Source of the DNA: Megamerina dolium
Taxonomy: Eukaryota; Arthropoda; Insecta; Diptera; Megamerinidae
DNA: 64,000 nucleotides
NCBI GenBank assembly: GCA_963854835.1
Contig: OY978528.1
Span: forward strand, 9,084,242 to 9,148,241
Reading direction: 5' to 3'
Made by a program: the position numbers and the translations under genes. Under the pieces are notes generated by a model, which made no database searches, had not been told where the DNA came from, and saw nothing but the letters and a program-made list of their open reading frames with translations. Positions 1 through 11,099 of the stretch are shown piece by piece. Within the stretch, counting starts at the first letter, position 1. Every line of letters begins with the position of its first letter.

Positions 1-539
1 CAGAAAAATTTGCTTCAAATGCCAAGCAATTGGCAATTGTATAAAAAAAAAACAACAAAAATTGTATCTTTATTGAAATCTACAATAATACAAAAAAAAA
101 AAAAAAAAAAATATGCATGAAAATGCGTGTTGCAACATACGTACATATGTACCTACTACACGATTCAATTCAACTTCGATGCGATCGACACACTTAACCA
201 CGCATGCAAAACAACATTTTACAATTTAACAAGATAAGCATACTGAGGAAGGTATGTAGAATGTGTTGTGTATTCATAGTGCAACATTATTTATGGGACA
301 ACTGTTTTACATGAAAATAATTTGAAAAAAAAAAAAACAACAACAACAATTGGAAATTAGCTTTTTACATATTATATCGAATAGCTGACTGACTGACTAT
401 TGCTGCTGTCATAAATTCTTATCATTTTGCATAGTGCCTACATATGAGTACTCAATTATTCATTTATTTAACATTACCAACCACAATAAAATATTAAATC
501 ATTAATTCTGTTTTAAATGTTAACCATGTGTTATTTGAA
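1..539. other. AT-rich non-coding stretch
   Basis: No open frame of note on either strand. It holds A-tracts (about 92-111 and 324-337), a short CAA run and ordinary AT-rich fly intergenic or intronic sequence. I see no repeat family and no gene signal. Confidence 0.6.
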
Positions 540-571
540 ATGACGGTCCACTCGTGATGACTTTTGAACTA

Positions 572-943
572 TGGGAACGGTCCCATAACTATCTGACCTA
601 ACAAAGAAAACACAACAAATTTGAGAAAATTTTTCTTTATTTCTCAACATAATCTCCTTTTAGCTTTATACACTCTTTTCCCAACGATATTCTATTGCAT
701 CGATACCCTGTTTATAGTATGAACTGTCTAGCTCATTAAATTAGCCATCTACCGCAGACTTCACCTCTGCATTGTTTTTAAATCTTCTACCATCAAGCTA
801 TTTTTTCAAATTTGCAAATAGCAAATAATTCGAAGGAGCTAAATCTGGCGAAATCTGGTTGCCACTTTTCACCAAAGTAATTTTTGTTTTCAAACTACTG
901 CCACCATCTATATGTCAGGTCGGCTAGTTCTGGGACGGCCCCC
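572..943 (-). mobile_element. Internally deleted mariner-family element with TIRs
   Basis: A 372-bp element lies between two TA dinucleotides (570-571 and 944-945), as expected for Tc1/mariner target duplication. The left end (TGGGAACGGTCCCATAACTA...) and the reverse complement of the right end (GGGGGCCGTCCCAGAACTAG...) form imperfect inverted repeats of about 28 bp. On the minus strand, about 630-850 encodes the C-terminus of a mariner transposase: an APSNYLLF-like block after the third catalytic position, a decayed GID...RW segment and the ending KLKGDYVEK followed by a stop at about 640. The N-terminus and most of the catalytic core are missing, so this is a dead deletion derivative. A lone end of the same family is at 41811-41850. 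Confidence 0.8.
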
Positions 944-1826
944 TACTAGTAGGTACATAGTACATACTTGATATTTATGTTAACTAGTTAGCACCTCCAC
1001 TTACAAAATCGTAGACACAAAAAAAAAAAAAAACAAAAACAAAAACTCCTTTAGACAGCTGATATTTTTCACCTGGAACAAACGGATGTGATGATCCCCA
1101 TTAGCTATAAGATTTATCGACATTATATTGTATGTGTATATCGACGATTTTTCGCATACTCGTAGCTTCAGTATTTCTCACGCTATTTGTATTGAGTTCA
1201 ATTATTGTGCAACTTGACGGACACTTCAGATGCATGTCATTACAATTGGCAGATGTACGTACGCGCAAGAGTATCCTGATTGTGACTATACAAACATAAA
1301 GGCAGTCATTGAGTCATTGAGGGGTGAAGAAACTCAGCACAATGAAATTGGAACTTTTTGCTGAACACATGAGAAATTTAGGCATATTATTGAAAATAAG
1401 CAAAATGGAAGAATGGAAGGATGGAAGGAAGGAAGAATGCCAGAATTTCCAGAAAATCTATTTCCGGTTGTCAAAAGGTACTCAGATCTCAAAAGTCTAA
1501 ATAAGGAAAATATTGATAATTTCAAGATAAATAAATTTTCAGAAAAACCAGTGCCTTCCAATTGACCTAGAGCTCCATGTAATAAATTGGTAAAAATATC
1601 CGGCCACGACCTCTAGATGGTGTTTGTCGTACCTATCCTAACGAATTTGTGTAAAACCAGATATTCAGTATGGCGTACAATATTGATCCAACAATAATTC
1701 CGCTTTTTAAAAACATTAGTTTTGTGAAAATATGGAAATTTGTAGCCAACATTTTCGTGGACTCTTTCTTTTACAATTTTATTTATGACCTAGCTCAATA
1801 GGAGTCAATCTACTGCATGCTAGAAA
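944..1826. other. Non-coding stretch
   Basis: AT-rich sequence with an A13 run (about 1019-1033) and an imperfect GGAAG-type purine run (about 1408-1437). Short open frames on the minus strand (for example 1334-1561) have biased, low-information composition and no recognisable domain. Nothing else supported. Confidence 0.5.
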
Positions 1827-1830
1827 CATC

Positions 1831-1852
1831 ATCCATCCATTGATGGATGGAT
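1831..1852. repeat. Near-perfect palindrome ATCCATCCAT-TG-ATGGATGGAT
   Basis: Two perfect 10-bp arms are separated by 2 bp. It sits just upstream of the LINE fragment at about 1.9 kb. It could be a chance ATCC/GGAT simple-repeat hairpin. Confidence 0.6.
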
Positions 1853-1894
1853 CCACAGTATATAGTCGATGTCTTTCTGAATATAGAAGCAGAT

Positions 1895-2518
1895 TTCAAT
1901 AATATCGGCATTGAGGCAATACAAACTTGGTGAAAATAACCAATTATGGATCCTTTGGGTTCCAAGACATATTAGAGTTGGAGGCAACGAGCTAGCAGAT
2001 AGGCTTGCCAGGAAGGGAGCAACAACATCCTTTGTAGGCCCAGAACCCTTCTGTGGTCTGGGCAAATTCGAGCTTTATCCATGCTCATTAAAAGGAGTGA
2101 AGAATCAGAAAGACAATCCAAGACACTTGTAGGCACCTATAAGCTAAAACGACTTGAAGAATGTATCAGTTTAAACAAGAATAATATAAGAATCATTACG
2201 GGATTATTGACAGGACACTGCAGGCTCAATTATCACCTAACAAAAATGGGAATCTTTTCGGATGAAACCTGCCAACATTGCAGGGAGGAGAATGAAACTG
2301 TAAAACATGTGTTGCGAACGTGTGCCCAGCACTTATGTACACAAGAATGTAAAATTTCGGGGAATTTATAATACTGGAAAATATGCTGTAGTCCATTGGG
2401 GTAGGATCTATACTAAATTTCCTTATGGATGCTGGACTTGGAGAAATACTCTAGTCCATGATGCAGGGTACACAATAGACCTAGGTTCGCAGTGCAATAC
2501 AATCACCTAATAATAATA
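1895..2518 (+). pseudogene. 3' end of an RNase H-bearing LINE (I/LOA-like)
   Basis: Reading from about 1911 the frame gives WVPRHIRVGGNELADRLARK, the last block of a retrotransposon RNase H domain (GNE.AD with its catalytic Asp). After a frameshift near 2085 a second frame (2081-2371) carries the C-terminal tail common in I/LOA-group LINEs: LTGHCRLNYHLTKMG, then a C..C....E...HVL..C zinc-knuckle-like block. After another shift near 2330 the frame can be followed with two stops through ILNFLMDAGLGEIL to a stop at 2452-2454. The end at about 2506-2519 is (TAA)4-like, a 3' tail type seen in I-group elements. The EN and RT domains are missing, as is usual for a 5'-truncated copy. A minus-strand relative is at 27157-28109. 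Confidence 0.8.
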
Positions 2519-2560
2519 ATAGACTGTGAACTAGCATATTTCGTGGAGTTCATATAAAAG

Positions 2561-2675
2561 GTGTGTGATGATCTCAGTTCCTGGGCCGTTGAATGCTTCC
2601 TGGGACTGAATTCAAGCAAAACAGAGCAGATGGTGTTTATCAACAGAATGACAAGTCTAATTTGGATAGAAAGTT
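2561..2675 (+). pseudogene. Scrap of LINE reverse transcriptase (block after the YxDD region)
   Basis: The frame reads DDLSSWAVECFLGLNSSKTEQMVFINR. This matches the conserved segment after the catalytic FADD/YADD in I/LOA/jockey-type RTs (W....GL..N..KTE...F..R). It lies downstream of the RNase H tail at 1.9-2.5 kb although RT precedes RNase H in an intact element, so it is a separate insertion or a rearranged piece. Boundaries are approximate; the flanks are not recognisable. Confidence 0.6.
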
Positions 2676-2679
2676 GAGT

Positions 2680-4310
2680 TTGAGTTTTAGAGCTTGTAAT
2701 GTTTTTGACGCCTATAAAAACATGATCGGTAGGAAATGGAACCTGTAACCTGAACTAGATTTATAGAGGTACACACCGTTTGTGAGATCTATCATAAATC
2801 TGCATCGTAACTAAAATTATTGTACAAAAGTCCAAAGATCACCATGTGGTGAGGTCGCAGATGGCATCCGTTGTTCGTAAGTCTCCGCTGATTGATAAAA
2901 GATGGCGCCACTAGTAAGTTATGATTAAAATTGTCATATTATACGGTTGGACATCTGGCCACACTTTAACATGATAATATTAGGATGCTCTGAATTAAAA
3001 AATTTTTCCGAATTTTTGGAAAATGTTTATCAAATCATATGTAATGTCATTGTTATCATATTTTTGCCTATACGCACTATTCCTGTATTAAGTAGTCTTA
3101 TTTTTTTTTTTTAAATATATACACAGAGATACATGATATTACAGCTCAACCTGACTAGTATTATAAATACTTAGTGGATATAAAATATCTTTTGAATGTG
3201 TTACAACAACATGTAGTTATCTAGTTTCTCATATTTAAAAAGAGCGGTTCATTAAAAATGATTTATTAAACATGTTCTTTTTGAGCAATTAAATTGTGAC
3301 AATATACTCGTATATGCATAGTAGTCTGTGTATGTATGAGAATGAAGTCATATTCATAAAATAATATGAGTACAAAACAAGGTGAGAAGAAAAAAAAAAC
3401 GGAGCATAGATTTAAGTAAAAGATATTTATATGAAATAAATATTTATGTTTTTTGTAATTCAATTCAATCTTCTTTCAGATAGATACGGTAGGACAGGAT
3501 CATGTAATTGTAAATTAAACAAGGCAACATTCTTCAATAATTTACAGAAATTTTTGAGTAAAAATAATTCAAAAAAGAAATACGAGTACCTTCTTAAGAG
3601 TTATAGCAAAAAATTAAAAAATAAATAACAATTTATAGTCACATATGTGCAACATATTTACTCGCACGCAACGTAGGCATCATTACAACATTTATGGTAT
3701 ATGTATTATGGTATGTTACCCCTAAATATAAATACTCTCAGATTACAGCAATCGACTTTTGTATGAAGTAAGAAACCTTTTAAAAATCTACCTTATGCGT
3801 TTCAAGTACTTGAAAGCATAAATTGAGTTATTCTTCATCTTTTACACAATTTTAATATTTCTTTAGACATTTCCTTTTGCCTCGTCTTTTAGTTTTGTGG
3901 CTTCCTGAACTTAAATTGTAGCATTAAAAAATAAATGACAAAAAAAACAAAAAAACTTAAGTGAAAAGTGGTGTTGTGAAATAAAAAAATAAAAAAAAAC
4001 ATGTAAATACGAGTACTTACAATGTTACTGACATTTCTATTAACGCATGTTAAATAAATAACAAAATATATAACTACTAGGGGGGACTAAATAAAACTAA
4101 GCGTATCTTGTAAAAGAAAAGAAGGAAGAAGAAGAAGAAGAAGAAAAAAAAAAACAGGCCAAAATGAGGTTAAATCGCTCTAAATTTAAGCTGTTATGAC
4201 ATTGTAAATGGGCAACTGAGTATGGTTAAAATTGAGTTGTCAGCAAATGTAAATGCATTTACTGAAGAGATTTATACTACAAGTTGAATGGGATTTGAAT
4301 GAAAATAATA
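2680..4310. other. Non-coding stretch
   Basis: No supported gene. It contains a T13 run (about 3100-3112), A-rich runs (about 3937-4000), a (GAA)n tract (about 4121-4146) and scattered ACTCGTA/TACGAGTA words. A 60-codon frame at 3446-3628 is AT-biased and unrecognised. Confidence 0.5.
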
Positions 4311-4311
4311 A

Positions 4312-4342
4312 ATTGCACTGTTCAGTATTTTACAGTGCAATT
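4312..4342. repeat. Hairpin AATTGCACTG / CAGTGCAATT
   Basis: Perfect 10-bp inverted arms with a 12-nt loop lie immediately left of a SINE 3' fragment. No downstream T-tract or coding context gives it a function. It could be an element end. Confidence 0.5.
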
Positions 4343-4371
4343 CTTTAATGTCTTATTGCTATAGTGTTGGT

Positions 4372-4482
4372 TTGAATCGGCTAATATAAGTAGATTCCTT
4401 CTAATATTGTACTAAATTTAGTATCCACAAGAGTATTGGAAGAGAAACTCGGCCAAAGGGGGCCCTTGGAGGCCTATAAGTG
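4372..4482 (+). repeat. 3' fragment of a tRNA-derived SINE (plus orientation)
   Basis: The words AATCGGCTAATATAAGTAGA, CTTCTAATATTGTACTAAAT and GAGTATTGGAAGAGAAACTC, ending in GGCCTATAAGTG, match the 3' half of the SINE whose longer copies lie at 5451-5797 and 8292-8617 on the other strand. It begins inside the body, so it lacks the tRNA-like head. It faces the minus-strand copy across the broken mariner at 4.68-5.43 kb. Confidence 0.75.
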
Positions 4483-4683
4483 TCACAATTTTTAAAAAGT
4501 TTCCCATCTCAGAAGATGGAGAACCTTAGGCGATTGAATTGCCTATCCAACACTTGCTTCGAACACAGTGACCCCTTAGGCAGCTTTCCTCAAAATTGAT
4601 TGGCTTTATATTGGGAGTATGAATAAATTCAAGCGGTTTATTTTCGAAAATTAAGATTCTATTGTGAAAAATTGGTTATACAT

Positions 4684-5432
4684 TTAATGTTCAAAGTATT
4701 GTTCTTCGTTAGCCACTGCTTTTTCCCATCAACATATGGATTCCGCGCAACAAGAAGTCGACATGTTTTGAGGCAATCCATGAGTTGAACCAATTTTTGG
4801 CTTCTTCGTAAGAATGAAAGCGGTTTTCTTCCAGACAGTGTGTTATCATTTGAAACAAGTGGTAAACGGAAGAAGCAATATCTGAGCTATATGGGGGGTG
4901 GGGTAGGACGTCCCATTTGAATGTTTCTAAGTACGTTTTAACGGGCGCCGCAACATGTGGCCGAGCATTATCATGTTGTAAAATAACTTTGTCGTGTCTA
5001 TCGGCGTATTGTGGTCGTTTGTGTCGCAATGCTCGGCTCAAACGCATCAATTGCCGTCGGTACAGGTCTCCTGTGATCGTCTGTCCCACCAAATCCACAG
5101 TATGATCTACTCGCCATCAATATTCGGCTTGGCCGTCGATAATGAGGTATAGCCGGGGTATGCGTACATTGCCCGACATTTTGGATTATCGTAATGGACC
5201 CATTTTTCATCGCCAGTCACAAATCGATGCAAAAATCCCTTTCTTTTTTGCCGCTGGAGCAGTTGTTCACGCGTGAAAATACACAGTTCGACGTCTCTTG
5301 GCTTCAGTTCATACGGCACCCAATTTTCTAACTTTTGGATGATTCCTATTGTGTTTAAACGATGGCAATTGCGAGTTCATCTTGCGTTTGTGTTGGATCT
5401 TGATCGAACCTTGCATTCAATTTTTCATCCTA
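4684..5432 (-). pseudogene. Broken mariner transposase (Mos1-like D34D type, third Asp lost)
   Basis: On the minus strand, in order: a degraded N-terminal piece with DQDPTQTQDELAIAI (about 5360-5420); after a shift, WVPYELKPRDVE; VTGDEKWVHYDNPK with the first catalytic Asp; a stop and a small deletion around 5100; TITGDLYRRQLMRLSRAL; then HDNARPH with the second Asp. The third Asp should follow 34 residues later, but the block reads YSSDIASSVYHLF, with Val in its place. The C-terminus continues after one more shift to NEEQYFEH and a stop at 4684-4686. The N-terminal DNA-binding half is mostly missing, and the right edge abuts a SINE at 5451. At least three frame breaks plus the lost catalytic residue make it non-functional. 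Confidence 0.88.
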
Positions 5433-5450
5433 AAATTTTGGTGGCGCTCC

Positions 5451-5797
5451 CACTTAGGCCAGACAGGCCCATTGTGATACCACTGAGCTTCTCTTCCAAT
5501 ACTGTTGTGCGTGTTAAATTTGAACAGCATTAGAAGGGATCTACTTATATTAGCCGGTTCCGAACGGCAGAACCCTTGTGACATCACTTTAACTTAGTTT
5601 TGTCGCAGAACTCTTTTAGGAAGCATTTTTGGCAAATTGATACTGCAGGAAAAATGACCAATTCTTGCAGACAGGTGGGTACTATTCGAAAGAAAAATTT
5701 GTTCGACATTAAATTTTGTTATGCTTCAGCCGGGGATTGAACCAACGACTTACAGATCAGAAGGCAAACACACTAACCACTGAGCTACGGCACCCAC
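5451..5797 (-). repeat. tRNA-derived SINE, near full length
   Basis: Read on the minus strand, the 5' head is tRNA-like: GGTGCCGTAGCTCAGTGGTT gives a polymerase III box A (rc of 5773-5787), and GGTTCAATCCC gives box B (rc of 5733-5743) with about 30 nt between, as in a tRNA gene. A body of about 270 bp follows and ends with ...CACAATGGGCCTGTCTGGCC-TAAGTG. A second copy at 8292-8617 keeps the same head, body and end, so this is a dispersed family. Pol III internal promoters normally drive SINE transcription; movement would need a partner LINE. The 3' end at 5451 is defined by where the two copies stop matching. Confidence 0.85.
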
Positions 5798-7066
5798 AGC
5801 TAAAGCTTGGTCACCATAAATTTTCACTATGACTTTTAGCAACTTTTTTCATACATTATCCGGTACAAAAGTTGACATTTTCGGAGCACACTATGTTGTT
5901 TGCACTTTAGCAAAATGACAGATACTGAAAAAGCAAGCCTAATGTTGACACTTCAAAATGATGTTGTTGTCAAATGATAAAAAGGAAAAATAAAGTAGTT
6001 GCGACATCTGTTATCAAACTTACGACAAACGTATTTTCACTTCCAATTAAATTCCCTCTCATAACTCTCAAGGTGCCCATGGAGGGCACCTTGGCACCTA
6101 TATAAGCAAACCATCATCCATTTTTCTTTTTGTTTTTTGTCACTTATAGAATTTGAGGAGCCCTTTAAATAAAAACTCGCTTCCACCTCTCCTAGTGTGG
6201 CTCTAGAGAGGTCATCGAGTCAACACTTTTTCTGAACACACTTATTATCTCTATGCTTAGAGGGGCCAAAATACAAAAATAACTTCAAAGCACATCAAAA
6301 TCTAGAAATAGTTTCATAATTCTCATAAGATTTGTTTCAAAAATGATGTTACAATCAGATCAATTTAAAGACTTGTTAAATTCATTCCCAGAGACAAAAG
6401 TTCGTATGCATAAGCATGACTGAAGCACAGCAGCAGTACATTGACGACAGACATTAGTTCTCTTCTGTTGTATTGTGTTTTTTGATTGTCATTGCCGCAT
6501 AATACATATAAAATTAATAAGTTGAATTCATTGGAACAAGAGATTGCCGACAAATGATGGTCTTTTCACAAACGATTACTGCTTTGAAGCTTTGTAATTG
6601 TGTGCATACGCATAGTTATTAAGATTCAACAAAATAATAAGTTATAAGTATATGGCGTTCTCTTTGTTGGCATTTTAAAGGTCTGTCTGTCTGTCTGTCT
6701 GTTGCAACTAAATCGACTTCATTTGTATAGCATAAATGTGTATGTAGGTATTTATAAAGAAGTTTTGCAATTCATTGATGGCCAGTGAATTGTTTATACA
6801 ATTGTTCTCCAAGTAATGATTTTGATTATTATTATTGTTCTATTTGTTATTTTTGTTTTGTTTGATCTTCTTCTGAATGTAATATTCTTGACCATACTCA
6901 CATCTACATAGTGATTTACAAAAGAAGAGATATTCGTATATAAGAACTATAAATTTAAGTATTTTAATAAAGATTTATTTCACAGAAGTACCACTAATTT
7001 AAAAATACACATTTCTTGCATCTTCAAATACTTCAAAGCAGAAAAAGCAGCCAACTGAAATCATAT
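5798..7066. other. Non-coding stretch with one GC-richer inverted repeat
   Basis: No gene is supported. AAGGTGCCC at 6070-6078 and GGGCACCTT at 6084-6092 form a perfect 9-bp hairpin with a 5-nt loop in otherwise AT-rich DNA. At 6681-6701 there is (GTCT)5, the microsatellite type tied to mini-me/DINE elements, but I cannot see a flanking element. The rest is AT-rich. Confidence 0.5.
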
Positions 7067-7067
7067 A

Positions 7068-7309
7068 CATTCTGTCAAATAAGTACCCGGAAATTCTCAT
7101 TTATAATTTTCCCTCTGAGAATATTTCAAAAAAAGGTTGACTTGTTCCTAATGACGCCGTAACCAAACTTAATGACACATAGCAATAAAAATTCACAGAA
7201 TAGTGGCTGACAGTTGTGCCAACCCGGGAAAAAAAATTTTTTGAAATATTCTCAGAGGGCAAATTAAAAATGAGAATTTCCTATTTCCGGGTACTTATTT
7301 GACAGAATA
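7068..7309. mobile_element. MITE with about 60-bp terminal inverted repeats
   Basis: The left end (ATTCTGTCAAATAAGTACCC from 7069) recurs inverted at the right (ending 7308). The arms stay alike for about 60 bp, including CTCTGAGAATATTTCAAAAA on the left and its complement on the right, with a 6-bp difference near position 26. TA dinucleotides flank it at 7066-7067 and 7310-7311. The centre (about 90 bp, around 7140-7220) has no coding capacity. Size, TA flanks and long TIRs fit a non-autonomous Tc1/mariner-type MITE. The autonomous partner is not in the window. Confidence 0.85.
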
Positions 7310-7311
7310 TA

Positions 7312-8290
7312 GAAATAGAAATTGTTATGACTGTTTTCTTGAAATGGTAATTTTTATTTATTACTTGACAGTTTTAAAGCAATAAGCTTATATATGAAAC
7401 ATATATCAAACAATTGCATTACATAAACAAATTTATTCTTTCACACACACACACATACACAAATATAACTCTTATTAGAATTTTTCCTTTCATTTTTCTA
7501 CTACTACAGTCAACATAGTCAATTTATTTGCTCCCGCTACAAAATTCATTTTTCATGAAGAAAACTTCAAGGCATACAATGAACATCTATGTGTACTATG
7601 TGTTGTATAAGTATTGTATCATCATATGTACCTATTCGTACAAGTTTTAAATAACGGGCAATGCACATAATTAATACGTATGTATATTTGAATAACAGCA
7701 AAAATTCAATGAGAATAGCTCACTCAATACACATCGTATGGAGATATGATGTTTTCTCCATGTAGAAAATTTACGTTACTACATGGATGGATAGATAGTC
7801 AGTCTATGGATGCATAGTCGTGCATCTATATGAGAAGATGCCATAAGCTATTAAATGTCAAAATGCACATCAAATTGTAATTTATCAAAAAGAGAGGTGC
7901 ATGAAAAATTAGAGCAACGTTTGATTATTATTTATGAAAGAAATTATAATAAAATTGGAAAAAAAGTTGAGGAAAAATGTATAAAAATATATTTTCTATC
8001 ACATGAGTATATACTAATACTACAGCGACAATGCTCAATCATAGCAACAAGCTCAATTGGCTCTTCGCGACGAACTCGAAAAATCGATGGCTCTTGGAGA
8101 CATTTTTTAATACTAAATTTCATCGTTGATGCTTTTGGATTTTTTTTCTTACATTTAAAGTACAAAGAGCCACAAGTGAAATTAACGCTTTAAGGCATAC
8201 TTGAATATAATAATAATTACTGAGTTTCATTTCCAGTAATTCTGGACGTATTCGGTTAGCTTATTATGGCTGCCCTCTCTCTGAGTGGAC
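7312..8290. other. Non-coding stretch
   Basis: AT-rich with a short CA run (about 7443-7456). A 112-codon open frame at 7855-8193 (+) is the longest here, but its composition is lysine/isoleucine rich as expected of AT-rich DNA, and I recognise no domain. I do not call it a gene. Confidence 0.5.
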
Positions 8291-8291
8291 A

Positions 8292-8617
8292 CACTTAGGC
8301 CAGAGAGGTCCATTGTGATACCACCGAGCTTCTTGTGAGTGTTAAATTTTAACAGTATTATAGGGACCTATTTATATTAGCCGATTCCGAACGACAGAAC
8401 CATTGTGACATCATTTTTTCTGTGCTTTGTCACAGAGCTTTTTAAGAAGCATTTTTCATTGCGAATTGTAACTGTTGGAAAAATTGCCAATTACTTACCA
8501 ACAGCTGGACACCATTCAAAAGAGAAATCTTGTCGATATTAAAGTTGCCTTAGCCGGAGATTGAACCTGCGGTCTACGGATCAGAAGGAATACGCGCCAC
8601 TGAGCTACGGCATCCAC
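8292..8617 (-). repeat. tRNA-derived SINE, second long copy
   Basis: Same family and strand as 5451-5797. The head has box B as GGTTCAATCTC (rc of 8557-8567) and box A as TAGCTCAGTGGCGCG (rc of about 8593-8607). The body shares GGCTAATATAAATAGGTCCC and CACAATGGACCTCTCTGGCC. It differs from the first copy by many substitutions and short indels, so both are old. Immediately right (8620-8760) a third, more decayed body copy follows in the same orientation. Confidence 0.85.
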
Positions 8618-8619
8618 TC

Positions 8620-8765
8620 TGTGTGTATTAAATTTTGATTATTTTGAAAAGAACCTAATATTTTTAAAGTTTCCGAAATATAGAACTCTGGGCATTAGCA
8701 CAGAGCTCTTCAGCAACTTTATCATGGCAAATGGGTATATAATGGAAAAATTAGTAAATCTTCGT
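8620..8765 (-). repeat. Decayed SINE body fragment
   Basis: The order of words (GTGTGTATTAAATTTTGAT, GAACCTAATATTTTT, TTTCCGAAATATAGAAC, CACAGAGCTCTTCAGCAACT, GGAAAAATTAGTAAAT) follows the body of the SINE copy directly to its left, but with heavy divergence. The tRNA head is not seen. It could be a head-to-tail pair or an older insertion into the same site. Confidence 0.55.
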
Positions 8766-10890
8766 ATTTAAAAAAAAAAAAAAAAATTAGAATTGCGGGT
8801 GTGGGACTCAGGAAGAAGGGACCAGGAACCAAAAGTCAAACACTCAAACCTAAAAGAAGACCCTGAAGACGCTTGTTAAGGCCAAATAGTGTCTGCTATT
8901 CTTATAAAAGTTGAAGAATTTTTCAGTGAAGCTGATAGGATGTCAGATGGATTAAGAAAGACTAAACATGGTCCTTCTAGTGCGAGCCAATGCTGAACAT
9001 ACTGTGTGGCACATACCGTACTTGGACTAGTATCTCTACCGACAAACCCATTTTATAGTGATGATATATGAAGATGCGTAGACCTAGAAAGTAGCCTGAG
9101 AACAAACTTAAATCAGCATTACTATAAGCTATATAATTGAGTTGGGTGTGGTGAGGCCTTTAACGTGCTTGAGATGAGGGTTATTGTTTTATTATGAGTT
9201 TCAGAGATTTTTTTTTTGGTTAGTCCTCAACTTTTTCATCTTATTTCCTCTATGATCTCTTGTTTTTTCGATTGATTTAGAGAATTCATTTCTCATCCAG
9301 AGGTGTTACGCCTTAAAAACGTGAAATTTTCGTAGACATTTGAAAAATAAATGACAGATATCAATGCGATGCGATGCATCTCTTCAATATCAAAATTGTA
9401 AACCAGTTTTGCAACTATCATTTTATCAAAATGTGTCGATAGACATCAAATAATTTTTTTCACTCTTGACATTTTCACCTTTTTGAAATATTCCAAATAT
9501 ACTGCTTTCGAATTTCAATATTCCATAGCGCACCAAACAAAAATTATTGCGGAGAGTCTTAAGTATGAAGTTGGCTGTGAGAAAACTCAATAAGATCAGC
9601 TGTTTGGAGAAAACAAAATATTGTAAATTAAAAGCTTCGCCATTAGTGAAAAGTGTTTAAAAAATGATGACAAGTAAAGAATGTATAATTTCTTCTACCA
9701 AATTGGACCATTTGGACAAAAATTTTCCAAATATTAGTTATCTTCTTGAAAGTTTCAATATTCGTGCATCATTCAGATATTGAGTTACAAGAATTACATA
9801 CAAGAAAATTATAAGAAACTTTGCAGATGTTAATGTTGTTGTTGTTGTTGTTGTGTTAAGCTCTAAACAATTTCTTCTTTGACATCTCTGCAGTAAACTT
9901 AAGCTCTCTGTATGGTATGGAATTACTTTCATAATAAATTTTATGGAAAATATATTTGTGGAAAATGTTGTTCGATATATTTTTATATATGAATAAATGC
10001 GTTTATAAGATATTGTATTGTTATAACTTGTTATTATTATTATTATAAATGCAATAGAGACTATAGAGAGCTATGGTGTATGGTATGTAATAAAAATTAT
10101 GGGAATATCGAATAAAAATAAAATTTATGTAAAAAGTGAGTTTAGTAAAAGTTACAAAAATGCGGATATATTCGGAGTAATTTAGATAAATAGGTTTGAA
10201 TTTTAATAGACAATGTAACTTTTTGCGCTTCATTTCTTGTACTAGACTCTTAAGAATTTATAGAGAACGAAATATGTTAACCTTAAATGGTGTTAGTGTT
10301 TTTATTAAATTTTTTTTTCAGAAAAAATTCATTTAAAAGATCGCTAAAAATAACTCTCTTCAAGGTGATATTGATTTAATATTTGATAGATTTTGAATGT
10401 GGTTATTTTTGGTCTTATAAGAAAAGACCAAATCGACCTCTAAAGAGAATACATGCAAAGATAATATTTATTGATTTATGGAAGAAACCAAAAAAAAAAA
10501 AAAATAATAATAAAAGAAACGTAAACAATTCTAAGAAAAAATTACGAAAAAAAATATTGTATTTTTTTTTTTGTCCAATCTTCACAATATTCTAAACTTT
10601 TTCAGTCACTATTATTGACATTTATTCGATTATTTATATATAAATAAAAATAATATGTGTGTGTTTCTTATTTTTTTCTACTTTGTTTTATTCTCCATAG
10701 AAATCCCTTTATCTCACGGTTAGATATTGAAAAAGTTGACTGTGTGTGTGCGTGCTATCGAAGTGAAAAACAACTCCTCTTTCTCTTTGTGTTTAAGATT
10801 TATGTAGGTACATAGTTCTTTGATATGCTTTTCTTGTAGTCATCGTTATTCATGGTAATCTTAGTTGTTGTTATTCTAATTTTAAAACCA
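8766..10890. other. Non-coding stretch
   Basis: No gene supported. It holds A16 at about 8769-8786, (TTG)n at 9835-9854, T- and A-rich runs (about 10308, 10490-10510, 10560) and a GCGATGCGATGC word near 9366. The short frames are AT-biased. It ends in the T-rich sequence just before the mini-me-like element. Confidence 0.5.
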
Positions 10891-11029
10891 TTTTTATACC
10901 CTGCATAATGCAATATGCATGGTATATTCATTTCGGTCAGATGTTTGTGTCCACTTGAAGGAATCTCCGGAGATATAGACATGGATATATATTCGTGATC
11001 AGCGTCGATTAAATTTTCGATTTAACGAT

Positions 11030-11064
11030 GTCCGTCCGTCCGTCCGTCCGTCCGTCTGTCTGTC
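11030..11064. repeat. (GTCY)n microsatellite
   Basis: Five or more GTCC units followed by GTCT units lie inside the element at 10.9-12.5 kb. In dipterans this motif is tied to mini-me elements, which seed it. Confidence 0.9.
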
Positions 11065-11099
11065 ACCTGGCTGGTTCGCACGATAACTTGAGTAAATAT

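Noticed and set aside
5725..5797. Possible functional tRNA gene on the minus strand
   Set aside because: Box A and box B are present, but the acceptor and anticodon stems do not fold cleanly, and the same head recurs at 8.55-8.62 kb joined to the same 270-bp body, so it is a SINE head.
7855..8193. 112-codon open frame on the plus strand
   Set aside because: Lys/Ile/Phe-rich composition as expected from AT-rich DNA, no domain, no splice or promoter context; an opposite-strand frame covers much of the same DNA.
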